A stretch of DNA of 64,000 nucleotides from assembly GCF_900197575.1 (NCBI RefSeq), contig NZ_FZLN01000003.1, positions 62,001 through 126,000 on the forward strand. The letters are read 5' to 3'. The translations under genes and the position numbers were made by a program. Below are positions 26,832 to 35,514 of the stretch, one piece after another. The stretch comes from Acinetobacter apis (GTDB lineage Bacteria; Pseudomonadota; Gammaproteobacteria; Pseudomonadales; Moraxellaceae). Below the pieces are notes generated by a model. That model saw only the letters and a program-made list of their open reading frames with translations. It had not been told where the DNA came from and did no database searches. Position 1 is the first letter of the stretch; each line of letters opens with the position of its first letter.

Positions 26832-26963
26832 CCCAATTAATTTTTCACTCTTTAAAATCTTAATGAAATGAATAAGTTATAACTTTAAGTATAAATATTG
26901 GTGTTTATGCAAATTCAATACTTAACTTATTGTTATAACTATATTTTTTGTGTTATTTTTATT
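26832..26963 (+). promoter_or_regulatory. CRISPR leader
   Basis: A 132-base AT-rich stretch (over 75% A+T) between cas6f and the first repeat, in the orientation expected for promoter and integration signals. It contains a perfect palindrome AAGTTATAACTT (26874-26885) and a second copy of GTTATAACT (26932-26940), 56 bases from the first. The last bases before repeat 1 are TTTTTATT. It probably holds the array promoter and a site for a bending protein or for Cas1-Cas2-3. Confidence 0.75.
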
Positions 26964-29271
26964 GTTCACTGCCGCATAGGCAGCTTAGAAAATGCCCATA
27001 GTGTAGATTTAGGTAGGTTTTGGGTTCACTGCCGCATAGGCAGCTTAGAAATGTTTCACAATATTTTTCATCTAAATCTTTTTGTTCACTGCCGCATAGG
27101 CAGCTTAGAAATGTCTTTAGCGGTTGCATGAAAAAGGGCAGTAGTTCACTGCCGCATAGGCAGCTTAGAAAACTAAATGGTGTAAATGGCGTATCGCAAA
27201 CAAGTTCACTGCCGCATAGGCAGCTTAGAAAAAATTTTAGACATAAAAAAAGCACCCTTCGGTGTTCACTGCCGCATAGGCAGCTTAGAAAAATCTTGAT
27301 TTATGGTCTTCATGGTCGCGTAAGTTCACTGCCGCATAGGCAGCTTAGAAACACTTTAACTATGGCCAACAACATCAACGGTAGTTCACTGCCGCATAGG
27401 CAGCTTAGAAAATACATTACCGCCAAGACATGTAGGTGTATAAGTTCACTGCCGCATAGGCAGCTTAGAAATACTGTTAGTAGAATGATCAACGAATTAG
27501 ATGGTTCACTGCCGCATAGGCAGCTTAGAAAAAATTCCCGCCATCTTTTAAAGTAGCGAAAACGTTCACTGCCGCATAGGCAGCTTAGAAAAATCGTAAT
27601 TAACACGATACGCATTGGTTATGGTTCACTGCCGCATAGGCAGCTTAGAAAATACATCGACAACACCTGTTAAGTTAGCAATAGTTCACTGCCGCATAGG
27701 CAGCTTAGAAATTATGATGAATGCACTTGAGAGAGCAAAGGCTGTTCACTGCCGCATAGGCAGCTTAGAAAGATAACAAGTTTATGTTCATCAAATTCAC
27801 CATGTTCACTGCCGCATAGGCAGCTTAGAAATCTAGCAATATCAACAATAGATTCTTTGTATCGTTCACTGCCGCATAGGCAGCTTAGAAAATTTAGCTT
27901 GTGCTGTAGAGTAGTAATAATCAGTTCACTGCCGCATAGGCAGCTTAGAAAAATTGATACACAGAAGTACAAAGGCTTGATGCGTTCACTGCCGCATAGG
28001 CAGCTTAGAAATAGTCAAAATGAATACATCCTTGTTCCTCAGTGTTCACTGCCGCATAGGCAGCTTAGAAAATTGGGAATTGATGTTTACTCGGTCTTTA
28101 TTTGTTCACTGCCGCATAGGCAGCTTAGAAATGTAATCCATTCATATACTTGTTGCATTTCGGGTTCACTGCCGCATAGGCAGCTTAGAAAGATACTATC
28201 TCTTGCTGTTTGAATATCCATTAGTTCACTGCCGCATAGGCAGCTTAGAAAAATCCATGCCGTGTAAAAACTTCTACGATGTCGTTCACTGCCGCATAGG
28301 CAGCTTAGAAAGTTTTAGGAGCATGCAAATGATTGAACCGAAAGTTCACTGCCGCATAGGCAGCTTAGAAAATATTTAACTACATTTTTGACAGGTAACT
28401 AGCGTTCACTGCCGCATAGGCAGCTTAGAAATAAATACGATTATCTAGCAATTGTTTCAAAATGTTCACTGCCGCATAGGCAGCTTAGAAATTCAGGCAA
28501 TGGTGAATAGTTTTGACGACCACGTTCACTGCCGCATAGGCAGCTTAGAAATGTATCTTCGGCATCTGCTTTAACAGATTTAGGTTCACTGCCGCATAGG
28601 CAGCTTAGAAATGATCAAAAGCTTGTTACATCGTCTTATCAAAGTTCACTGCCGCATAGGCAGCTTAGAAAATTCATCTTCGCTAATGTAATCACTAAGA
28701 AGAGTTCACTGCCGCATAGGCAGCTTAGAAATCCATTGCCTCTGATATTTCAGAATGGATTAGGTTTACTGCCGCATAGGCAGCTTAGAAAAGCCTTAAC
28801 AGCTGCATCATAAGAATCCTTAAGTTTACTGCCGCATAGGCAGCTTAGAAATAAAGGGAAATACCCTGACCGTGAAAGTTTCCGTTTACTGCCGCATAGG
28901 CAGCTTAGAAACATGCCATAAGTGTCATCAGTAATGGTCCTAAGTTTACTGCCGCATAGGCAGCTTAGAAATGATAGAAGATCACATTATTCACAGTGGC
29001 ATTGTTTACTGCCGCATAGGCAGCTTAGAAAAACGAAACCGCCAATCTTTAACGCGCCTTGAAGTTTACTGCCGCATAGGCAGCTTAGAAATATCAGCAT
29101 ACAATGCATATAACGACTTACAGGTTCACTGCCGCATAGCCAGCTTAGAAAAATAGCCGATGGTACGACTTTGACAATATGGCGTTCACTGCCGCATAGG
29201 CAGCTTAGAAACCAAGTAACATAATTATCATGTTTAACTAATTGTTCACTGCCGCATAGGTAGCTTAGGTA
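26964..29271 (+). CRISPR. Type I-F CRISPR array, 39 repeats and 38 spacers
   Basis: Repeats of 28 bp begin GTTCACTGCC and end GCAGCTTAGAAA. They are spaced by exactly 60 bp from first to last, so all 38 spacers are 32 bp. Each repeat carries the stem CTGCC/GGCAG (repeat bases 6-10 and 16-20) with loop GCATA, and Cas6f is expected to cut after base 20. Repeats 1-30 are identical. Repeats 31-36 (28764 to 29091) have T for C at base 4. Repeat 37 (29124-29151) has C for G at base 17. Repeat 38 is canonical. Repeat 39 (29244-29271) is degenerate at bases 18, 26 and 27 and marks the old, leader-distal end. Open frames through the array are artefacts. Confidence 0.99.
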
Positions 29272-29332
29272 ATGGCTATTTTTTATACTTAGATTTAAAA
29301 TCGTGATTAAAATCTTATTTATTAGTGCAAAT

Positions 29333-29351
29333 GAGAATGATAGTTGTATTA
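29333..29351 (+). promoter_or_regulatory. Fur-like box upstream of the FecA-like receptor
   Basis: GAGAATGATAGTTGTATTA matches the Fur consensus at 12 of 19 positions, with nine of ten in the left half. It is 51 bases before the receptor start, consistent with iron repression. Confidence 0.45.
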
Positions 29352-29401
29352 ATTTAATTTTTTGTTAGTATTTAAAGTCAATATTACATTTATTCATTTT
29401 T

Positions 29402-31585
29402 ATGAAAAACAAATGCATTTTAGTCTCAAAGTTAAGATATACCCAATGCGCTCTAGCTGTTTTAATTGCGGTTGGAACGCTAACATATGCTCATGCTGAA
29501 AATAACAACAGTAAAGCGGCTGTGTTAGAAACAATTCAACTGCAAGCACAAGGAAATTGGTTGGATGATGTAACTGCTAAAAAAGTATTTGAACATGCAG
29601 GTGCACGTACAATTATAGATCGTAAACGACTAGATGAGACAGCATCAGTTACAATCAAGGATGCACTTAAACAAGTTCCTGGTGTACAAGTTCAAGATAA
29701 TGCCGGAACAGCAGGTAGTGATTTATCACTTAGTTTTGGAGTGCGCGGATTAACATCGCGTTTTTCACCACGTTCAACTGTATTGATGGATGGGGTACCG
29801 TTGGCATTTGCACCTTATGGCCAGCCACAATTATCTTTAGCACCGACTAGTTTAGGTAATATTGAATCAATTGATGTGATTCGTGGCGCAGGTTCTGTAC
29901 GTTTTGGGCCTCAAAATGTGGGCGGAATTATTAACTTTAATACGCGGTCTATACCAAAGCAGTTTCAAGGCAATATTGCTATGACGACTGAAATTGCACG
30001 AAATGGTAATGTAAAGTTAAGCCCTAATCTTTTTTTAGGTACAACGCTCGATAACGGATTAGGCCTTGCGCTACTTTATTCAGGAACTCAAGGTAATGGG
30101 TATCGTGACAGTAATGACCATAATAATATTAATGATGTCATTTTTAAAACCGCGTATGCATTTACAGATCAGGATCAAATAGAATTTAATCTTCATCGTT
30201 ATGATGGTAAAGCAGATATGCCCGGAGGGTTAACGACTCAAGAGTATAAAGCTGACTCAAATCAATCTACTCGACCGTACGACTATTTTGAAGGGCATCG
30301 TACAGATGGCGCTTTAAAGTATACACATAAAGATGATGCTAATACATTTGAGCTACTGGCATACCATACAGATACGTATCGTAATGCTGTAATGGAAAAA
30401 ATAAACGATACAGATAAAAATAAAAAGCAATTACGTAATGCACCAAGAACATATCAAGTGACTGCATTTGAACCACGTTATTCACATGCTTACGTATTAG
30501 GTAATACAGCCAATGAAATATCGATAGGCTACCGTTATTTGAATGAAGACAGTAAAGAGTATATTGGGCGTAGTGCTTGGTATAAAAATGGTACAACACC
30601 TTTATCTGTAGATGGTTATAGTGCGGCCGCAGGTAAAACAATTGCACATGCGGTATATTTGGACAATCGTATAGATTTAGGAGCATGGTCAATTACGCCA
30701 GGCGTTCGTTTTGAATCGATCAAAACAAGAGAAAATTACTACAAATTAAATGCCAATAATAGTATTAAAAATGAAGTCAGTACACATGTGAAATCTAATG
30801 AAGTTTTGCCTAACTTATCTGTACTTTATAAAGTAAATGACCAGTGGAATGTATTCGCAAATTATGGGATTTCATTTGGTCCACAGCAATATAGCCAGAT
30901 GGCAAAAATTGATGACACCAGTAAACTTGCGGTATCACAAACAGATGGTTTAAACCCAGAAAAAGCAAAAAATTATGAAATAGGAACACATTATTTAGGT
31001 GATGCACTCACAGCTGAATTTACTGTATTTTATATTGATTTTGATCAAGAATTATTACGTTATAATTTAGGTGGTACAGAAGGCTGGACTAATTTGGGTG
31101 CGACTAAACATATGGGCTTTGAGTTTGGTGCTCGTTATGATTTTGGTCAGCTAAATGATGCACTAACAGGTTTAAGTACATATACTAATTTAACTTATAC
31201 CCATGCTACAGCAGCAGCTGGCATTAGAAAAGGAAAGGATCTTTCATTTTCTTCGCGTTGGGTCGCTAATATTGGTTTAGGGTATAAGTATGAACAGTGG
31301 TCGATTAATACCGATGTGTTTGCTCAATCAAAACAAGTCGCACCCAATAAAGATGATTTAGTAGTTGAGGATTCTGCTGCTATGTATGGCTCTATTCCTG
31401 GCTATGCAACAATGGCTGTGCGCGTAGGTTATGATTTAAGTCGATATTTAAATGGTTTTAAAGTTGCAGCAGGTATTAAAAATATGTTTGATAAAAACTA
31501 TTTTACTCGTTCCTCTGATGCAAATGGTGGTAAGTTTCAAGGACAACCAAGAACTATCTTTTTACAGACCTCATTTGATTTTTAG
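29402..31585 (+). CDS. TonB-dependent receptor, FecA-like (ferric citrate type)
   Basis: A 727-residue outer-membrane receptor. The signal peptide runs to about residue 32 (TYAHA then ENN). The plug domain starts near 50 (ARTIIDRKRLDETASVTIKDALKQVPGVQV). The barrel ends in aromatic Phe (TSFDF). Segments VLMDGVPLAFAPYGQPQLSLAP, RFGPQNVGGIINFNTR and STRPYDYFEGHR closely resemble E. coli FecA, so ferric citrate is the best substrate guess. Unlike FecA it has no N-terminal signalling domain and no fecI/fecR genes beside it. Regulation is therefore more likely through the Fur-like box upstream. Confidence 0.85.
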   Translation: MKNKCILVSKLRYTQCALAVLIAVGTLTYAHAENNNSKAAVLETIQLQAQGNWLDDVTAKKVFEHAGARTIIDRKRLDETASVTIKDALKQVPGVQVQDNAGTAGSDLSLSFGVRGLTSRFSPRSTVLMDGVPLAFAPYGQPQLSLAPTSLGNIESIDVIRGAGSVRFGPQNVGGIINFNTRSIPKQFQGNIAMTTEIARNGNVKLSPNLFLGTTLDNGLGLALLYSGTQGNGYRDSNDHNNINDVIFKTAYAFTDQDQIEFNLHRYDGKADMPGGLTTQEYKADSNQSTRPYDYFEGHRTDGALKYTHKDDANTFELLAYHTDTYRNAVMEKINDTDKNKKQLRNAPRTYQVTAFEPRYSHAYVLGNTANEISIGYRYLNEDSKEYIGRSAWYKNGTTPLSVDGYSAAAGKTIAHAVYLDNRIDLGAWSITPGVRFESIKTRENYYKLNANNSIKNEVSTHVKSNEVLPNLSVLYKVNDQWNVFANYGISFGPQQYSQMAKIDDTSKLAVSQTDGLNPEKAKNYEIGTHYLGDALTAEFTVFYIDFDQELLRYNLGGTEGWTNLGATKHMGFEFGARYDFGQLNDALTGLSTYTNLTYTHATAAAGIRKGKDLSFSSRWVANIGLGYKYEQWSINTDVFAQSKQVAPNKDDLVVEDSAAMYGSIPGYATMAVRVGYDLSRYLNGFKVAAGIKNMFDKNYFTRSSDANGGKFQGQPRTIFLQTSFDF

Positions 31586-31594
31586 TCATAATAT

Positions 31595-31620
31595 AAAGGT
31601 GCATTATTTGTACCTTTTTT
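31595..31620 (+). terminator. Terminator after the FecA-like receptor gene
   Basis: AAAGGT (31595-31600) pairs with ACCTTT (31612-31617), followed by T's. The stem is short, so it may be weak. Confidence 0.55.
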
Positions 31621-31666
31621 AATTTTTTATACCATTAATGATTGAATATATTTTTATTGAGTTATA

Positions 31667-31699
31667 AAAAAAGCCACTATGCAATATAGTGGCTTTTTT
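31667..31699. terminator. Terminator of the tRNA-Ala/tRNA-Glu transcript
   Basis: AAAAAAGCCACTAT (31667-31680) pairs perfectly with ATAGTGGCTTTTTT (31686-31699) around a five-base loop. It works on the minus strand for the tRNA genes and can also stop read-through from the receptor gene. Confidence 0.9.
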
Positions 31700-31705
31700 A
31701 GAATT

Positions 31706-31781
31706 TGGCGTCCCTACGGGGATTCGAACCCCGGTTACCGCCGTGAAAGGGCGATGTCCTAGGCCTCTAGACGATAGGGAC
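31706..31781 (-). tRNA. tRNA-Glu (TTC)
   Basis: A 76-base cloverleaf on the minus strand with encoded CCA. It starts GTCCCTA and ends TAGGGAC-GCCA; the anticodon loop is CTTTCAC and the T arm CCGGGG TTCGAAT CCCCG. It lies 22 bases after tRNA-Ala in one transcript and downstream of gltX, which charges it. Confidence 0.97.
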
Positions 31782-31803
31782 ATATAATACACATTTAGCG
31801 ACT

Positions 31804-31879
31804 TGGTGGAGCCAAGCAGGATCGAACTGCTGACCTCTACAATGCCATTGTAGCGCTCTACCAACTGAGCTATGACCCC
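31804..31879 (-). tRNA. tRNA-Ala (GGC)
   Basis: A 76-base cloverleaf with encoded CCA. The acceptor stem GGGGTCA/TGGCTCC contains the G3-T70 wobble that identifies tRNA-Ala. The anticodon loop is ATGGCAT, flanked by CTACA/TGTAG. Confidence 0.97.
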
Positions 31880-31897
31880 AGTGGCCGTGTGAGCGCT

Positions 31898-31926
31898 ATA
31901 ATAGGGTGATCACTTTACCGCGTCAA
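31898..31926 (-). promoter_or_regulatory. Sigma-70 promoter of the tRNA-Ala/tRNA-Glu operon
   Basis: On the minus strand, TTGACG (31926-31921) and TATTAT (31903-31898) are exactly 17 bases apart. They are followed by a GC-rich stretch and then tRNA-Ala 19 bases after the -10. This separates the tRNAs from gltX transcription. Confidence 0.75.
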
Positions 31927-31940
31927 GAGAAAATATAAAT

Positions 31941-33446
31941 TTATGAATCAATTGCATCATTTTTCGGCAATTGGATTGATTCATTGAGTTTTTCCCATAC
32001 TTTAACTTCTTTTTTGCTTGGTGCACCCACCACATCTAAAGCATGGCGTAAGCGCGCGTATGTTAAATCAGGACCAATGGTGACCATTGCTTGCATAATT
32101 GGGGTCGCACTGGTTGAGCCTGCAATTGCAATAAAGAAGGTTGGCATGAAATCACGTAGTTTGATCTCCATTTGATTGGCTAAGTCCATCAAAATTTGGC
32201 TAACAGTTTCGTTATTCCATGTAAATGTTTTTTCTAAACGCCAAATGGCAAATTGTAAACTTTGACGAACTTGCTCAGGAGTCAATTTTTTATGTTCAAA
32301 CATTTCAGCCGTTAGATTCGGTTTATGATTGAAATATAACGTTGACCATTGCACAGCTTCAGACAATAAATGGATACGTGGTTGAATTGCTTGCGCAATG
32401 TCTTCTAGTTTTTGCGTGTTATTTTGCCAATTTAAAATACGCTGTAACAGTTCTGTTGGGGTCAATGATTTGATCCATTGGCTATTTAACCAATTGAGTT
32501 TTTCCACATCAAACACGGGTCCACCTAATGAAACACGTTCAATATTAAAATTCGCAATCATGTCAGCCAAGGTGAAAACTTCTTGCTCATCTGGCATTGA
32601 CCAGCCCATACGACCTAAATAGTTTAAAAGAGCTTCTGGCAGTACCCCAATATCTTTGTAGTAATTGATTGAAGTTGGGTTCTTACGCTTAGATAATTTT
32701 GATTTATCAGGATTTCTAAGCAATGGCATATGACAGAGCGTTGGCATATCCCAGCCAAAATATTGATATAGCAATTGATGTTTTGGTGCGGATGGTAACC
32801 ATTCTTCACCACGAATAACATGCGTAATTTCCATCAAATGGTCATCTACCACATTGGCTAAATGATATGTTGGTAAGCCATCTGTTTTTAACAGAATTTG
32901 CATATCTACTTGAGCCCATGGAATTTCAACTTCACCACGTAACAAGTCATTGAATTGACAGGTTCCATTCGCTGGGACTTTCATGCGAATTACATGTGGT
33001 TCGCCTGCAGCCAAGCGACGTTGTACTTCTTCATCTGACAGTGCCAAGCCACGGCCATCATATTTTGGTGTTTCACCACGCGCTTGCTGTTCAGCGCGCA
33101 TTTGATCTAATTCTTCTGGGGTTGCGAAACAGTAAAAAGCATGACCTTTTTCAACTAAGTCAAGTGCATATTGCTTATAAATCCCCATACGCTCAGATTG
33201 GCGGTATGGTGCATGTTGTCCGCCAATATCAGGACCTTCTGACCATTCAATGCCAAGCCAACGCAGTGAGTCTAAAATCATTTTTTCTGATTCAGGAGTA
33301 GATCGCTGTTGGTCAGTGTCTTCAATACGTAAAATAAATTCGCCTTGGTGTTGTTTAGCAAAGCATAAATTAAACAAGGCAATATATGCCGTTCCAACGT
33401 GTGGAAAGCCTGTAGGGGATGGGGCAATACGGGTACGGACAGTCAT
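31941..33446 (-). CDS. gltX: Glutamyl-tRNA synthetase
   Basis: A 501-residue class I synthetase that attaches glutamate to tRNA-Glu. The HIGH-type motif is [13 protein letters not shown] (9-21), and the KMSKS-type loop is KSKLSKRKN near residue 245. The C-terminal anticodon-binding domain is helical. The arrangement gltX then tRNA-Ala then tRNA-Glu on one strand puts the enzyme beside its substrate RNA, although the tRNAs have their own promoter. Confidence 0.97.
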   Translation of the reverse strand: MTVRTRIAPSPTGFPHVGTAYIALFNLCFAKQHQGEFILRIEDTDQQRSTPESEKMILDSLRWLGIEWSEGPDIGGQHAPYRQSERMGIYKQYALDLVEKGHAFYCFATPEELDQMRAEQQARGETPKYDGRGLALSDEEVQRRLAAGEPHVIRMKVPANGTCQFNDLLRGEVEIPWAQVDMQILLKTDGLPTYHLANVVDDHLMEITHVIRGEEWLPSAPKHQLLYQYFGWDMPTLCHMPLLRNPDKSKLSKRKNPTSINYYKDIGVLPEALLNYLGRMGWSMPDEQEVFTLADMIANFNIERVSLGGPVFDVEKLNWLNSQWIKSLTPTELLQRILNWQNNTQKLEDIAQAIQPRIHLLSEAVQWSTLYFNHKPNLTAEMFEHKKLTPEQVRQSLQFAIWRLEKTFTWNNETVSQILMDLANQMEIKLRDFMPTFFIAIAGSTSATPIMQAMVTIGPDLTYARLRHALDVVGAPSKKEVKVWEKLNESIQLPKNDAIDS

Positions 33447-33549
33447 AATAAATTCTAATTTAAGTCTAAATTAAATCTATTATAGCGAAAAAAAACAGCA
33501 GAACGCGATGATTAACGACATGTAAACACATCGTTTTTTCATGAATACG

Positions 33550-33876
33550 CTATGATTCATGTGGAGAGAAAAAGTTTTGAATGAAGCGTGAAAAACTCTG
33601 ATGTTGCGCAGCAAAAAAGTTCTGTGAGCGAATCGTGGTGATGATTTTAATATCATCATTGTTTAAATTAGGCTCATTTAAACTTTGTTTTTGTTTATTA
33701 AGCGCTTGCTCAATAAAAGATGTATTTTTATGTGAGATATCTTTTTTGATGAGCAATGGCATTGTAGTCGTGGGTAAAACAGGTGCTTTATCCAACTTAT
33801 CAATATTACTTGCATAACTTTGAGAGATCGGTGCACTTAAACACAAGCTAACCATAACCAAACGGATCAATGTCAT
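33550..33876 (-). CDS. Small secreted protein of unknown function
   Basis: A 108-residue protein I do not recognise. It has a signal peptide (MTLIRLVMVSLCLSAPISQSYAS, cleavage near residue 22-23). A polar, probably disordered stretch follows, then a short helical C-terminus (FFAAQHQSFSRFIQNFF). There are no cysteines in the mature part. It stands between gltX and divergent rsmH with no partner gene. Confidence 0.55.
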   Translation of the reverse strand: MTLIRLVMVSLCLSAPISQSYASNIDKLDKAPVLPTTTMPLLIKKDISHKNTSFIEQALNKQKQSLNEPNLNNDDIKIITTIRSQNFFAAQHQSFSRFIQNFFSPHES

Positions 33877-34237
33877 CTCACTTTAACCTTTTCAAACAAT
33901 CAATACAGCCACACCATCATTTACATAATGCAGGTTATCGGCTGGCGTGCAGCTTACCCCAAAATTTGATAAATGAATACGTATTTGTTTTACAAAATGT
34001 GTACAGTGGCTATTGTTACATTCTATTAATGTCTTATAACAAATCAATGTGTATTAAAAATGAACATGTCTGTCCATTGTGTAAATAGACGCAAAAAACT
34101 GTAAAACATGTTGGTCTTTAGAAAAAAATGATAATAAGCGCTAAAAATTAATATTTTCCTACAAAAAGCCATTTGGCACTTGCTATAAAGCTAGAGATAA
34201 TATGCAATTAGATTCTCATTCTTTGATGTTGTGTTTT
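33877..34237. other. Intergenic region upstream of the dcw cluster
   Basis: About 360 bases without a gene. It holds the divergent promoters of the small secreted protein gene and rsmH. No mraZ gene precedes rsmH, although mraZ is common at this position in other Gammaproteobacteria. TGGCACTTGCT at 34172 recalls a sigma-54 site but the spacing is wrong. Confidence 0.5.
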
Positions 34238-35155
34238 ATGTCCCATATTTCTGTACTGCTTAATGAAACGATCGATGCATTATTGGCTCACCAAAACACA
34301 GGAATATATGTTGATGCAACATTTGGCCGAGGCGGTCATAGCAAAGCACTGTTAGCACAATTAGACCAAAATAGCCGTTTATATGCATTTGATAAAGATC
34401 CACAAGCACTTGCTGTAGCACAAGATTTAGCCAAAGAAGATTCACGTTTTCACATTATTCATGCAAGTTTTGCTGATTTAGCAACCTCGCTTGCTGCACT
34501 TGGAATTACACAAGTTGATGGCATTATGGCGGATTTAGGCGTATCTTCCCCACAACTTGACCAAGCAGAGCGCGGTTTTAGTTTTATGAACAATGGGCCG
34601 CTTGATATGCGTATGGACAACTCAAGTGGTCCAACTGCACGTGAATGGTTGCTAAGCATAGAAGAAGAAGCTTTGGCCAATATTATTTTTAAATATGGTG
34701 AAGAGCGTTATAGTCGTCGAATTGCAAAAGCAATTAAAATGGCAGGCGATATCGAAACAACTGCGGAATTGGCAGAGCTGGTTAAACGAGCACACCCAAA
34801 ATGGGAAAAAAATAAGCATGCAGCCACGCGGACATTCCAAGCCATTCGAATTGCAATCAATAAAGAACTTGACGATATTGAAGCTTTTTTACCGCAGGCG
34901 GTTTCTTTATTGAAACCCAAAGGGCGATTGGCTGTGATTAGTTTTCACTCTTTAGAAGATCGAATGATTAAACAGTTTATTCAAAAAGAATCAACCTTAC
35001 CTGAAGATTCAGGGTGGGGATTACCACAACAACAAGTTGACTCAAGACGATTAAAAAAAATAGCACGTGTATCTGCAAGTGCAGATGAAGTTAAAGGAAA
35101 TCCTCGCTCTCGAAGTGCATGGTTGCGTGTGGCAGAAGGGCTTGGCGAAATATAG
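34238..35155 (+). CDS. rsmH: RsmH (MraW), 16S rRNA C1402 N4-methyltransferase
   Basis: About 305 residues. The SAM-binding motif is YVDATFGRGGHSKALL near the N-terminus, followed by YAFDKDPQAL. Family signatures include IMADLGVSSPQLDQAERGFSF, GPLDMRMD and ISFHSLEDRMIKQF. It methylates N4 of C1402 in 16S rRNA. The start at 34238 (MSHISVLL) fits the family; in-frame ATGs at 34202 and 34226 would add up to 12 residues, and no candidate has a clear ribosome-binding site. It is the first gene of the division/cell wall cluster. Confidence 0.93.
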   Translation: MSHISVLLNETIDALLAHQNTGIYVDATFGRGGHSKALLAQLDQNSRLYAFDKDPQALAVAQDLAKEDSRFHIIHASFADLATSLAALGITQVDGIMADLGVSSPQLDQAERGFSFMNNGPLDMRMDNSSGPTAREWLLSIEEEALANIIFKYGEERYSRRIAKAIKMAGDIETTAELAELVKRAHPKWEKNKHAATRTFQAIRIAINKELDDIEAFLPQAVSLLKPKGRLAVISFHSLEDRMIKQFIQKESTLPEDSGWGLPQQQVDSRRLKKIARVSASADEVKGNPRSRSAWLRVAEGLGEI

Positions 35156-35162
35156 GCACATC

Positions 35163-35504
35163 ATGAATAAAGACGTCTTAGTTGAAGAAGACAAACCTCG
35201 CGGATTGTCGGTCGTACATAAAAAACTGATTACATATTTAATTATGGTTGTACTCATTTTCATTAGTGCCACTATGGTGGTATTTGAAGTTTATGAGTAT
35301 CGACATGATTATCGTCAAATGACCACGTATTTACGTGAGCAAGATGATTTAAATGCAGAATGGGGACGGCTTTTAATTGAGCAGCAAACCTTTGGTTCGA
35401 CCTCTCAGATTGGTACAAGAGCAGTGACACAATTGCGGATGTTTTCACCTCCAACCTCTGACACCATTGTTATCTCTTTACCATCACTAGAGCAAAATAA
35501 ATAG
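35163..35504 (+). CDS. ftsL: FtsL, divisome bitopic protein
   Basis: A 113-residue bitopic protein: a short cytoplasmic N-terminus (MNKDVLVEEDKPRGLS), one membrane helix (about 23-45), then a periplasmic leucine-zipper-like coil (about 46-90, REQDDLNAEWGRLLIEQQ). FtsL joins FtsB and FtsQ and activates FtsWI. The start at 35163 is seven bases after the rsmH stop; a longer frame upstream overlaps rsmH and is not credible. Confidence 0.92.
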   Translation: MNKDVLVEEDKPRGLSVVHKKLITYLIMVVLIFISATMVVFEVYEYRHDYRQMTTYLREQDDLNAEWGRLLIEQQTFGSTSQIGTRAVTQLRMFSPPTSDTIVISLPSLEQNK

Positions 35505-35514
35505 GATTTGCTCT

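Noticed and set aside
26898..29156. Long open frames through the CRISPR array on both strands, with repeated peptides such as SLPHRQLR and FLSCLCGSE
   Set aside because: They arise only because the 60-bp period is divisible by three, so one repeat frame stays open. They are not genes.
29244..29271. Last repeat taken as the start of a second, inverted array
   Set aside because: It has the same orientation and phase as the others and is only degenerate at its 3' end, as expected for the oldest repeat.
29272..29300. Terminator just after the array (TAGC...GCTA then T's)
   Set aside because: The stem is only four base pairs; too weak to call.
34172..34182. Sigma-54-like TGGCACTTGCT upstream of rsmH
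   Set aside because: The GG and GC elements are too close together; the ten-base spacing required is missing.
35067..35162. Extended ftsL start within rsmH
   Set aside because: It would overlap rsmH by about 90 bases and add residues not seen in FtsL. The ATG at 35163 gives a normal protein.
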